This document shows, piece by piece, positions 42,727 to 51,274 of a stretch of DNA of 63,866 nucleotides (the stretch's first letter is position 1; every line of letters begins with the position of its first letter). Source of the DNA: an uncultured bacterium (GTDB lineage Bacteria; Actinomycetota; Coriobacteriia; Coriobacteriales; Coriobacteriaceae); the NCBI GenBank assembly GCA_905214425.1, contig CAJMLY010000010.1, positions 1 to 63,866 of the forward strand, read 5' to 3'. The notes below the pieces were generated by a model. It saw nothing but the letters and a program-made list of their open reading frames with translations, was not told the origin of the DNA and did not search any database. Both the position numbers and the translations under genes were made by a program.

Positions 42727-45027
42727 ATGTTCGCTGCCGCCATCTCGCTCGTCGGTCTTGCGGCGACCGTCTACCTTGTCTTGCGCGAGGCCAAGGCCAT
42801 TCGCGCTCAGTCGGGTACCGTTGCCAAAAGCGCTCTTGGGTGGAGCGTCGCCTTCGGCCTGTTCCAGGTCTTTTTGACTATTTGGGGCGCCGTGGGCCTC
42901 GTCGCTCAAAACGAGCCGCTCGCCTTTGTGATGCTCATCCTGACCAACGCCGTCCTCACCGGCTGCGCTTGGGCCAGCATCGCACGCGACCGCATCGCCC
43001 CGCGCGTCTTTGCGTTCGCCGCGCCCGACGCCCCCGCTCCCACCGGCAAGCTCGCCCGTCTGCGCGGCGCCTTTGTGGGCAAGCCACTCGTCGCCGCCGT
43101 GCTGTGCCTGTTGCTCGCCGGCGTCTTTGCGCTGTTGGGCATGGAGGTCTCGTCCAACCACGACTTTACCTGGGTCTACCCCCTGTGCATCCTGCTCGAG
43201 TGGGCCATCATCACCACGCTCATGGTCGGCCTGTTCTTCCTGTTCCAGCGCCACGGCGCAGCTTCCGCGGTCCTGGCCTTTGCCCTCTTTGTCCTGGGCA
43301 TTGCCGAGTTCTTCGTCATCACGTTTAAATCCATGCCCATCCAGCCGGGCGACCTTTCGGCCATCTCCACCGCCGCCGCGGTCGCCGGCACCGGCTACAC
43401 CTTCTCGATCTCGCTATTCTGCGTGCTGTCCATGGGCTTTACCGCCATCGCCATGCTGCTGTGCGAGTACGCCGGCCTGGTAGCACCGCACCGTCAGAAG
43501 GGTGCCGCCAACGCCAAGCGTATGCTGCTCACCAACCTGCTCGTGGCCGTGCTGTGCCTGGGCGGTGTGACCGCGCACGTCACGCTTATCGACTACTACA
43601 ACACCCTCGGCATCACCGTCTACACCTGGCGCCCGCTCGAGAGCTACTGGCGCGAGGGCTACCTGCCCGCCTTTATTAGTGCAGCGCAGTCCATTAAGCC
43701 GCCCAAACCCGCCGACTACTCCGTCGACGATGCCAAGGCCACGCTCAAAAAGTACGCCAAGGCCTACGACAAGTCCGACGCGGCCAAGAGCGACGAGCGC
43801 GCCGCCGCAAAGGAGCAGTTCGATAGCGAGAAGCCCACGGTCATCGCCATCATGAACGAGACGTTCTCGGATCTGTCGATCTACCAGAACATGCGCGCCG
43901 GCTACGAGGGTCCGCAGTACTTTAAAAGCCTGTCCAACTGCCTCAGCCGCGGCAAGCTCTACGTGAGCGCCTACGGCGGCGGTACCGCCAATACCGAATT
44001 TGAGTTTATGACCGGCAACTCCATGGCCAACCTGGGCTCGGGCGTGTACCCCTACACCATCTACAACATGGAGACGACCGGGAACCTGGCAGAGCAGTTC
44101 AAGTCGCTCGGATATTCCACCACGGCCATGCACCCCAACCACGCAACCAACTGGAACCGCGAGAACGTCTACAAGGACTTTGGCTTTGACCAGTTCCTGT
44201 CTATCAACGACTTCCAGGGAGCCGACACCTTGCGCGGCATGGTGACCGACCAGGCTACCTACGACAAGATTCTTGAGCTGCTCGACCAGAACGCCGATCC
44301 GCAGTTTATCTTCGACGTGACCATGCAGAACCACTCGGGCTACGATACGGGCCTACTGCCGGTCGACAAGCAGATGCACCTGAATATCGACACGACCGAC
44401 CTGGACGCCAAGACCGTCGAGGACGGCACGCTCTCCGATGTCGACGAGTATGTCTCGTGCATCGAGCAGTCCGACCAGGCGCTTCGCTACTTCCTCAACG
44501 CCCTGAGCAAGCTCGACCGCAAGGTGGTCGTGGTGTTCTGGGGCGACCACCAGCCGTTCTTCCCGTCCAAGTTCAACGACAAGTGGTTTACCGGCGAAGA
44601 CGACGCCACGCACCAGGAGCGTCTGTGGCAGACCGACTACATCATCTGGGCCAACTACGACGTTGCCGGTTGCGACCAGACGAGTGAGGTCGACGACCTG
44701 TCCACCAACTACCTGTCCACGCAGCTGATGCAGCTGATCGGCGCCCCGCTGACTGACTACCAGAAGGCGCACATGACGCTGCGCGAGTCGCTGCCCGCCA
44801 TCAACTCCGTGGGCTACGAGGACGCCAGCCTGCGCTGGGCGCTTTCCTCCAACGTCACCGGTGACGACGCCGATGCCGCAGCCGCAACCAAGGCGCGCGA
44901 GGATTACGCCAAGATGCAGTACTACGAGATGTTCCGCGACGGCAAGAACGTGTACACCGAGCACTTCCAGACCGAGGCCAACGAGACCGACCCCAACCTG
45001 GCACCGGGCACGACCAAGATCAAGTAG
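42727..45027 (+). CDS. LtaS-like membrane sulfatase/phosphoglycerol transferase
   Basis: A 766-residue protein with five or six N-terminal helices (residues 1-270) and an extracellular alkaline-phosphatase/sulfatase-fold domain. Visible metal/catalytic motifs are MNETFSDLS (Glu378), GGTANTEFEFMTGNS with nucleophile Thr420, and GDHQPFF (Asp607, His608). By family knowledge these transfer glycerol-phosphate units to build lipoteichoic acid-like polymers or modify glycans. GAGGAG lies 7 bases before the ATG at 42727; a GTG 15 bases earlier is possible. A charged Ala/Lys-rich linker (residues about 340-372) joins the two parts. Confidence 0.9.
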   Translation: MFAAAISLVGLAATVYLVLREAKAIRAQSGTVAKSALGWSVAFGLFQVFLTIWGAVGLVAQNEPLAFVMLILTNAVLTGCAWASIARDRIAPRVFAFAAPDAPAPTGKLARLRGAFVGKPLVAAVLCLLLAGVFALLGMEVSSNHDFTWVYPLCILLEWAIITTLMVGLFFLFQRHGAASAVLAFALFVLGIAEFFVITFKSMPIQPGDLSAISTAAAVAGTGYTFSISLFCVLSMGFTAIAMLLCEYAGLVAPHRQKGAANAKRMLLTNLLVAVLCLGGVTAHVTLIDYYNTLGITVYTWRPLESYWREGYLPAFISAAQSIKPPKPADYSVDDAKATLKKYAKAYDKSDAAKSDERAAAKEQFDSEKPTVIAIMNETFSDLSIYQNMRAGYEGPQYFKSLSNCLSRGKLYVSAYGGGTANTEFEFMTGNSMANLGSGVYPYTIYNMETTGNLAEQFKSLGYSTTAMHPNHATNWNRENVYKDFGFDQFLSINDFQGADTLRGMVTDQATYDKILELLDQNADPQFIFDVTMQNHSGYDTGLLPVDKQMHLNIDTTDLDAKTVEDGTLSDVDEYVSCIEQSDQALRYFLNALSKLDRKVVVVFWGDHQPFFPSKFNDKWFTGEDDATHQERLWQTDYIIWANYDVAGCDQTSEVDDLSTNYLSTQLMQLIGAPLTDYQKAHMTLRESLPAINSVGYEDASLRWALSSNVTGDDADAAAATKAREDYAKMQYYEMFRDGKNVYTEHFQTEANETDPNLAPGTTKIK

Positions 45028-45046
45028 CGACACGTCTTAACTGGTT

Positions 45047-45177
45047 CGTCTGCCCGGCGGCGCGGAACGTAAGGTTCCCTGCTCGGACAGTCCTGCTCGC
45101 ACGGAGAGCACATTAAGTGCTCTCCGGCTCGTGCGGAACTCGCGATGAACCTTACGTGCCGCGTCGCCGGGCAGACG
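45047..45177 (+). repeat. Structured element family III, copy A (left)
   Basis: A 131-nt element. Outer stem of 31 bp (45047-45077/45147-45177, one wobble, one mismatch; begins CGTCTGCCCGGCG). Inner hairpin GGAGAGCAC-ATTAA-GTGCTCTCC at 45103-45125. Unpaired-looking strands GTTCCCTGCTC, ACAGTCCTGC and CGTGCGGAACTCGCGATGAAC (3' side) are the same in the inverted copy at 50426-50554, while the stem sequences differ with pairing kept. Most likely a structured non-coding RNA or ssDNA-type element; the family is not recognised. Confidence 0.75.
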
Positions 45178-45264
45178 CCTCGGTGTTGAAGCGCGGCTTG
45201 TCATGGGGGCATCTGCTGAACATATATAAGTTGAAGGCCACGTCTTGTGGCCTTTTTTGCATCC

Positions 45265-45617
45265 GGAAACCGTGTCCCAGAATTCACGTCCGGAATGGGA
45301 TGCAGTTTCCGCTTGGGACCCGATTGGGAAAGTGTGTCCCACTATTCAGCTGGATTCCGGGATGTATTTTCCGGTTGAGGCTCGTTGGGAAAGTGCGTCC
45401 CACTTTGGGGGCTGATTCTGGGACGTGGTTTCCGGTTGGCTCTCATTGGGAAAGTTCATCCCATTTCTCGGCCTAATTATGGGACGCAGTTTCCCGTTGA
45501 GGACCCTTTGGGAAAGTGCGTCCCGGTCTGGGCGCTCAAACTGGGATGGATTTTCCGGATGAGGGCTTGACGGAAAATGTGTCCCGTTCCGGGCGCTAAT
45601 TGTGGGATGCAGTTTCC
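45265..45617. repeat. Left array of alternating 15-bp half-sites
   Basis: Twelve copies of GGAAAnTGYRTCCCA alternating with its reverse complement TGGGAYGCAnTTTCC, at a constant half-step near 31 bp (period about 61 bp). Gaps after forward sites resemble CTTTGGGGGCTGATT; gaps after reverse sites resemble GGTTGAGGCTCGTTG. First site 45265-45279, last 45603-45617. Open frames through it are incidental because the period is not a multiple of three. With the structured element and a terminator it accounts for the 45028-45706 gap. Confidence 0.85.
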
Positions 45618-45641
45618 GCTTGCGGAGTCTCCACTCAGCAG

Positions 45642-45680
45642 AAAACCCGGGTGGCCTGTTTTTTGGCTACCCGGGTTTTT
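45642..45680. terminator. Bidirectional terminator of the large surface-protein gene
   Basis: AAAACCCGGGTGGCC / GGCTACCCGGGTTTTT, stem with one bulge-type mismatch and a T-rich loop, 27 bases beyond the stop of the surface gene. A/T tracts on both sides permit termination in both directions. Confidence 0.75.
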
Positions 45681-45706
45681 GGGTTGTCGATATGTTCGAC
45701 TGGCTA

Positions 45707-48700
45707 CTAGTGGGTCTTGCGGCGCTTGATCAGCATGATGAGGGCTATCACTACGAGCGTTGCTCCCGCTGCTGCTGCGGTGGCGACTAGGGCGAATGTT
45801 TGGTCGCCGGTGTTTGCGAGGTTCTTCGCTGTGGTCGTAGTCTTGACCTTGGTGTCGGTCTTAGCTCCGTTGTCGGGCTTGGGCTTGTCCGGGTTCGTCG
45901 GGGTCTCAGGAGTCTCGGGGTCCTTTGAGCCTTCGGAATCGGTTGGGCCGGCGGTGTTTACCAGCGTATGGTCCAGGAACTTCTTGGCGCCCGCACTTGC
46001 CTGTGAGAACAGGCGGCGCGTGCGGATCGGGGTGGCGTTCACCGTTGTGGGCGCCGTCTCCTCGGCCTCGATATTCACGAGCGTCGTGCCGGTGTCGAGG
46101 CCCACGTCGTTGTATCCCACGTGGCAGTAATACTGCGCACCGTCATCGTCTGCGGTCAGGTCAATCTCGAGCTTTGAGGCCGTTCCAGCCGCGAGGTTGC
46201 CATCGGCACCCACGAGCTTAAACTCTGTCTCGCCGCGGCCCTTGCGGTACCACATATAGGTCGGTGCCAGCCCTGTTTCGCTATCGTCGGCACCGAGTTG
46301 CTTCACATGGCCAATCGCCGAGAGCGTCAGGTGGCTTCCCGCCGCGCGCTCAACCGAAGAGTCGTATCCAAGATCCGACCCCTCCGCAGCATCCGCCGCA
46401 GGTCCGCTCACGGTCATCGTCATGCCATCGGGCATGGTCTTGACCGTGATGATTGCCGAGCGAATACCTGTTTCGGTCGTGGATCCATTCTTAACGGCGG
46501 CGATGGCGAATCGATACTCCGTATTGGGCTGCAGCCCATCCCACTTGAGCGAGGTCTGCGTGTTGTCGGCAATCTTCCAGCTATTGACGACCGCATCCGC
46601 CGCATTGCTCTGCAGCATGCCCACGCCGTAGCTAAAGCCACTCTTGTTTGCGAGTACATCGTCCCAGCTAAACGTAACGCTGGTCGAATCGACGGCGTTT
46701 GCCGTAAAGCCCGTCACGGCCGGCGCGTCGGGCATCTCGACGTCCTTAACGTCATAGCCCACGATCCAGAACTGGTCGGTGTCCTTGGTGCCGAGCTTGT
46801 CGCCCGAGTCTGCCTCGAACTTGTCGACATCCACCGCGTTGACGCCCAGACGCCACACAAAACCGTACTTGCCCTGCGCGGCCTCGGGCAGGTTGTCGAC
46901 GGTGCCGCCGTATTCGGTCGATTCACTCGAGGAGTTACCCGTAGTAAAGCCGGCGTTGGCACCAAAGCACAGGCCGCCAAACAACTCGTGCTTTGCGAGC
47001 TTCGCGCCCATGACAACGCTGCCGTTCAGCGTCAAGCCGAGCTCGAGCTCCTGCTCCTTGCCCTCCTCGACTTCGATGGTCTGCTCAATGCTCGCCCCCG
47101 ACTGCGCGGCGGCGCCGTTAAACCCATCGTGCGTGTAGGCGCGCGTTACGCCAGGCTTGCCCAGGCCAAAGGAATCCCCAACGGGAGTCTCGCCGTTGAG
47201 CGTCGTTTGATAGGTTCCGGGTTCTCCCGACCGGTTGGTCAAAAAGTAGCTGAGCGGCGTCATATTGTGCTGTTTGGCAATGCGGTCATAGGCCTCGACA
47301 TTAACGACCGAGGTCTGCGCGCCGAGCGACACGGGCGCCGCCATCACGCCCTTGCCACCAGTTTCCTCATTTTCGATCTCATACTCGTAATAGACCATCG
47401 GAATCGTGTAGAGCACGGCCTTGTCACCCTCGCCGGCATGCGACTCATAGCTTACGCTTGCGCTGACCGTGCGCTCGCTCCGGTAGTCATAGCATCCCTC
47501 GGCGGCAAAATCGACTGAAGCATTCATCGCGACCAGGGGCGGACCGGTCTGCACCTCGACGGCAACGCCCAACTCGGCGCCAATGGTATAGCCCTGGGAT
47601 GTCCCCGTGCCCTTTTCCTCTCCGTATGACGTGCCGCCCAACACCAGATAGCCGTATGCCTGCTCCAGATCCTCAACATAGGGCGCATCCTGCAGCACGG
47701 CAAGCACGCGCGGGTTGGTATAGACCTTGTAGCGGTCCTTGTACGTGATCTTGACGCTGTCGTTGTCGACATCGGGCAGCGCGAGCGAGATAAATGTGCC
47801 GTAGGTAGTGCCGCGACGGTTGCTCTCGCTAATCACCTGCTCCTCGCCGCGGCGCACCTTTCCGTTCTCGTCGAGCGAAAAATGCGAGGCGGTCATCCAA
47901 TAGTAGTCATCGTTCTTGCGCAGGTCCTCGTCGCGGTGCTTGCCCACCACGGCGATAAAGCTCTCGTTATAGCGGTCCGAACCCGAGACGCTGCCCGCCT
48001 TGACGTCGCTGATCCACACCTGCTCTATACCCTTGTGGTCATGCTTGTTGCTGCTGTTGTATTGCTGACCGCTCATGCTCATGGTTCCGACCATGGACCC
48101 CAAGCCCTGAGCCCCGCTCTGTGCCGTGTTGCAGGCAAAGTCGCGGAACACATCGCCGCCCACGAGCACCTCGTCAACCGCCAGCTGCTCGGACAGGCCG
48201 TCAAGGTTGGCAGTGGCAAGGGCAATAGGCGCCAAGGTGCACGGATAGCGCTTATCCTGAGCGCTATCCTTCCATGCGCTGTTGGGCACATGCATCAGCC
48301 CATAGGAGGCGAGGAGCCCGTCTCTGTATTCCTTACAATCGGAAAGCTTGAACTCGCCAGACTCCGAGTCAAAATACGCGTAGCGGTACAGCGCGCCGTA
48401 CAGCCCCTTGCTGCCGTCAGAAGCGCCGTAATCAAAAGCGCTGCGTTGCCAGTCATAGCCCGCAAGAATAAGGCCCGTGACGGTTTCACCCGTCTTCTTT
48501 CCTTCTTCATCGTAGGCGGCAAACGTGCCGAACGTCGCATTCGCAGCGACCATGGTCTTGCCGTTCGCGGAGAGGGAGATTGCGCCCGCGTCGCCCAGAG
48601 CATCGACATGGACGAGCGCACCCTTGGATGCATCCCACGAAAACAGCTCGCAATGCGTCGACTTATCAATATTCTTCTTGCCGTAGGGTGCCGAGACCAC

Positions 48701-49795
48701 GATGGCGAGGTCATCGCAAAAATCGCGATCGAGGTCGCCGGCCGCTAGCGAAACGACAGGAGCTGACTGAAGCTGCGTCCAGGAGTCGTTCCCGCCCTTG
48801 TTGTGCGTGGTGTAGTCCGCGGCGTTACCGGCATCGATCTTGACGACGCTTTGCTTCCAGTTGCCGCCCTCCAAGTCATACATGTCGACTACAGCCTTGC
48901 GCACGCCGTTCTCGTCGACATAGCAGCCCGCGTAGACAAAAAGCTCGTCGACGCCGTCGCCATCGACATCGCCCGCCTCGACATCAAAGACGGCGTCGTG
49001 CTCTTGCAGGTAACCGGCATCCAGGTACTTAAAACGGCCTTCGTACATCATATTAGTGTTGACCGTCACCGGCAGGTGTGTGTCGAGAGTGCGCGTACGC
49101 CCGTTGCTAAACGAGTAGAGGACCAGCTCAACCTTTCCGGCGTATGACTTGCCGTCAATCGTCGTGGAGGAACTGTCGCCGTAGGCACGGAGCTCGGCAA
49201 CGCGGCTCTTTTTGCCCGTGCTGGCGTCGCTACAGAACTCAACACTCGTGGCGTGAATGCCCGAGAAACCGTTGTTGTCGTTGGCGAGCACTGTTGAGGA
49301 CTCATTGTTGCTTAGGTACGACCAGGTGCCGCCACCGTAGTCGCTATGCTTGTAGAGATCGCTGTTCGTATCGAAGTTGTTGACGTTTTGCCAGAACTTT
49401 GCGGCGCCCCACACACTTCCATAGCCATCGGTGAGTTTGCTGCTGCCGCCAATGTCACCGCGCTCGACGTTCTCGAGCTTGTCGCGCAGAGTGTAGCGAT
49501 TGCCATGGCTACCGTTAGCTGCCATATAGACCTCGCTGCGCGTGGCAAACGTCGTGGGGGTATCAGTGGAATAGGGGCCAACGGTATCGGCCGGAATGTC
49601 CTCGCTCGTGCCCAGACCCAGGGCTTGATAATCCTGCTCGGTCATATCGGTGATTGCGGGCGCGTCTGCCGCCTGGGCAACCTGGGGCGTGGCCGTGAAG
49701 CAGGCGACGCTCGTGGCGATCAACGCAGCAAGCGCCGCCGTCCCAACAAGCGGGATTTTCGACAGCCTACGGATACGGGGGTGTGGAACGTACAT
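45707..49795 (-). CDS. Large wall-anchored surface protein with VCBS/FG-GAP-like and fibronectin-III regions
   Basis: A 1362-residue exported protein. Signal peptide about residues 1-42 (ending VAQAADA). FG-GAP/VCBS-type calcium-loop motifs occur at DVDGDGVDE (about 274-284) and GDLDRDFCDD (about 350). A long beta-rich region follows, then a fibronectin type-III domain (about 1020-1105), an Ig-like domain (SGPAADAAEGSDLG...YYCHVGYNDVG), a Pro/Lys/Asp-rich wall spacer, and the sorting signal LANTG (Leu1326), hydrophobic helix and KRRK tail. It should be sortase-anchored and act in adhesion or glycan binding. The ATG at 49795 is chosen since it directly starts a normal signal peptide. The gene is framed by two half-site arrays and two inverted structured elements. 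Confidence 0.87.
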   Translation of the reverse strand: MYVPHPRIRRLSKIPLVGTAALAALIATSVACFTATPQVAQAADAPAITDMTEQDYQALGLGTSEDIPADTVGPYSTDTPTTFATRSEVYMAANGSHGNRYTLRDKLENVERGDIGGSSKLTDGYGSVWGAAKFWQNVNNFDTNSDLYKHSDYGGGTWSYLSNNESSTVLANDNNGFSGIHATSVEFCSDASTGKKSRVAELRAYGDSSSTTIDGKSYAGKVELVLYSFSNGRTRTLDTHLPVTVNTNMMYEGRFKYLDAGYLQEHDAVFDVEAGDVDGDGVDELFVYAGCYVDENGVRKAVVDMYDLEGGNWKQSVVKIDAGNAADYTTHNKGGNDSWTQLQSAPVVSLAAGDLDRDFCDDLAIVVSAPYGKKNIDKSTHCELFSWDASKGALVHVDALGDAGAISLSANGKTMVAANATFGTFAAYDEEGKKTGETVTGLILAGYDWQRSAFDYGASDGSKGLYGALYRYAYFDSESGEFKLSDCKEYRDGLLASYGLMHVPNSAWKDSAQDKRYPCTLAPIALATANLDGLSEQLAVDEVLVGGDVFRDFACNTAQSGAQGLGSMVGTMSMSGQQYNSSNKHDHKGIEQVWISDVKAGSVSGSDRYNESFIAVVGKHRDEDLRKNDDYYWMTASHFSLDENGKVRRGEEQVISESNRRGTTYGTFISLALPDVDNDSVKITYKDRYKVYTNPRVLAVLQDAPYVEDLEQAYGYLVLGGTSYGEEKGTGTSQGYTIGAELGVAVEVQTGPPLVAMNASVDFAAEGCYDYRSERTVSASVSYESHAGEGDKAVLYTIPMVYYEYEIENEETGGKGVMAAPVSLGAQTSVVNVEAYDRIAKQHNMTPLSYFLTNRSGEPGTYQTTLNGETPVGDSFGLGKPGVTRAYTHDGFNGAAAQSGASIEQTIEVEEGKEQELELGLTLNGSVVMGAKLAKHELFGGLCFGANAGFTTGNSSSESTEYGGTVDNLPEAAQGKYGFVWRLGVNAVDVDKFEADSGDKLGTKDTDQFWIVGYDVKDVEMPDAPAVTGFTANAVDSTSVTFSWDDVLANKSGFSYGVGMLQSNAADAVVNSWKIADNTQTSLKWDGLQPNTEYRFAIAAVKNGSTTETGIRSAIITVKTMPDGMTMTVSGPAADAAEGSDLGYDSSVERAAGSHLTLSAIGHVKQLGADDSETGLAPTYMWYRKGRGETEFKLVGADGNLAAGTASKLEIDLTADDDGAQYYCHVGYNDVGLDTGTTLVNIEAEETAPTTVNATPIRTRRLFSQASAGAKKFLDHTLVNTAGPTDSEGSKDPETPETPTNPDKPKPDNGAKTDTKVKTTTTAKNLANTGDQTFALVATAAAAGATLVVIALIMLIKRRKTH

Positions 49796-49827
49796 GAGGG
49801 ACCTCGCTTTATTCGAGTGGAGTGGAC

Positions 49828-49905
49828 TCATTTTTGCAAATGATACATCCGATGCCCGATATCACGTGTCTCATTTTCGCCAACGGCGTGTCTCATTTTT
49901 GAGAA
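49828..49905 (-). promoter_or_regulatory. Triple TCTCATTTT repeat upstream of surface gene
   Basis: Three direct copies of a (T)CTCATTTT(T/C)G motif around 49830, 49871 and 49891, the last forming TCTCATTTTTGAGA, lie 35-100 bases upstream of the large surface gene. Spacing of the last two is 20 bases, about two helix turns. They may be operator sites controlling this gene. Confidence 0.4.
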
Positions 49906-49918
49906 TCCGAGATGCCGC

Positions 49919-50366
49919 GGAAATCTTATCCCAGCTCAAAGGCCATTTCTGGGATGTATTTTCCGTCGAGTGCCTCATCGGGAAACTGCATCCCATTTCA
50001 AGCGTCGATTCTGGGACGCATTTTCCCCTTAGACCCTCAACCGGAAACCGCATCCCACTTTGAGCGCAAATTCCGGGACGCATTTTCCGCTTGAGCCTCA
50101 TTGGGAAACGGCGTCCCACTTTGAGGGCTGATTGTGGGATGCATTTTCCGGTTTTGCTCTCATTGGGAAAATGCATCCCGTTTCTTGACCGAATAATGGG
50201 ACGCAATTTCCCGTTGGAGCGCCTTTGGGAAAGTGTGTCCCACTTCGACCGCCCAGAGTGGGATGCACTTTCCGCAAAGCACCTCAACGGGAAACTACGT
50301 CCCATTCCAAAGGCAAATTCCGGGACGCATTTTTCGAAAGCCTGCCCATCCGGAAAGCCCGTCCCA
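49919..50366. repeat. Right array of alternating 15-bp half-sites
   Basis: Fifteen half-sites (eight GGAAAnTGCRTCCCA, seven reverse complements) at a half-step near 31 bp; forward site 1 at 49919-49933, site 8 at 50352-50366 (mean period 61.9 bp). Gaps after forward sites (CTTTGAGGGCTGATT type) and after reverse sites (GCTTGAGCCTCATTG type) match those of the left array in the same orientation, so the two arrays are direct repeats of each other. With the structured element it accounts for the 49796-50596 gap. Confidence 0.85.
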
Positions 50367-50425
50367 CTTTGGACGCATCCGGGCACGGAACCATCGACCT
50401 ATCAGGCCTCCCATCAATAAAGAGG

Positions 50426-50554
50426 CGTCCTCCCGGACGGCGGGGCACGAAGTTCATCGCGAGTTCCGCACGCAAAGAAGGCCACTTAATGTGGCCTTCG
50501 TCTTGCGCAGGACTGTAGAGCAGGGAACTTCGTGCCCCGACGCCCGGGAGGACG
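50426..50554 (-). repeat. Structured element family III, copy B (right, inverted)
   Basis: On the minus strand it matches copy A at 45047. Outer 30-bp stem (50426-50455/50525-50554, one wobble, one mismatch; minus strand begins CGTCCTCCCGGGCG), inner hairpin GAAGGCCAC-ATTAA-GTGGCCTTC (50477-50499). The same invariant strands TTCCCTGCTC, ACAGTCCTGC and CGTGCGGAACTCGCGATGAAC are present. Stem bases differ from copy A in both arms together, i.e. compensatory change. Confidence 0.75.
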
Positions 50555-50596
50555 TTTCATTTAGAAAGATGGACCGACCGCCGTCAGCGATGGGAG

Positions 50597-51148
50597 CTAC
50601 TCCCCCAGCACGGCCTTTTTGGCGGCTGCAGCCATGTTGTCCAGATCTTCCTTGGTGGGATGGTCCTTCGCGGCAACCCAGTTGTCGAGCAGCATCTTAA
50701 ATCGGGCGTTTTCGGGATCCTGCTCAAGCATTGCCTCGTAGCGCTGCTTGACGGCGGGACCCATCTTGCCTTGGCACATCGCCCAGCCCGCAAGCTCGGC
50801 ATCGTTGGCCAAATTGGAGGTCACGCAGTCGATAATCTGCTGGTAATAGCTCTGGTCGGCACCAAAACCGCAGGTGCCAAACAAGAAGACGCGCTTGCCG
50901 TGCAAGGCGGAGAGCAACGCCGCGACCGAAGGCGTGCACGCACCCTTGTCGCACCAAAAACCGACGAGCACCGTGTCGGCCGCGCAGGCGCCCTGCGCCT
51001 CGAGCGCAACCTGATCTGCATCCGCATCGTCGCTCAATGCCGCGGCATGGACAAACTCAACGCCCGCAGCCTGCAGAGCGCGCTTGATCGCGCCCGAAAC
51101 CATCCTGGTATTACCGCTCTTGCTGTTGACCACCAAAGAGCATGTCAT
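50597..51148 (-). CDS. Flavodoxin-family protein
   Basis: A 183-residue flavodoxin-fold protein. FMN phosphate loop NSKSGNTRMV near the start, then VLVGFWCDKGACTPSVAALLSALHGKRVFLFGTCGFGADQSYY, resembling short bacterial flavodoxin-like proteins that shuttle electrons to reductases. The C-terminal 45 residues (EAMLEQDPENARFKMLLDNWVAAKDHP) are helical. The ATG at 51148 gives a normal N-terminus; a GTG six bases upstream is better spaced from GGGGGAAA and is equally possible. No reductase partner is next to it. Confidence 0.82.
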   Translation of the reverse strand: MTCSLVVNSKSGNTRMVSGAIKRALQAAGVEFVHAAALSDDADADQVALEAQGACAADTVLVGFWCDKGACTPSVAALLSALHGKRVFLFGTCGFGADQSYYQQIIDCVTSNLANDAELAGWAMCQGKMGPAVKQRYEAMLEQDPENARFKMLLDNWVAAKDHPTKEDLDNMAAAAKKAVLGE

Positions 51149-51206
51149 AGTCACGTTGCTCGTTTCCCCCAAAACTAAAGCCACTAATGCAATTTATTAG
51201 ATGAAT

Positions 51207-51234
51207 ATCTTAGTACTAACGTGACAGATGTAAA
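51207..51234 (-). promoter_or_regulatory. Possible promoter of flavodoxin gene
   Basis: On the minus strand TTTACA (51234-51229), 16-base spacer, TAAGAT (51212-51207), about 60 bases before the start codon. Both hexamers are near consensus, with no experimental support. Confidence 0.35.
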
Positions 51235-51274
51235 CCACCGTCTGTCGATTGATTAATTTGCCCCACGGCCGTGC

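Noticed and set aside
45117..45476. Open frame with repeated GK-x-xP and FP motifs through the left array
   Set aside because: The DNA repeat period (about 61 bp) is not a multiple of three and repeats alternate in strand, so the peptide regularity is a by-product. The same holds for frames at 49871-50386 and 50091-50518.
45265..50366. CRISPR array interpretation of the half-site arrays
   Set aside because: Repeats are 15 bp and alternate in orientation, the intervening 15-17 bases are themselves similar to one another, and no cas genes are present.
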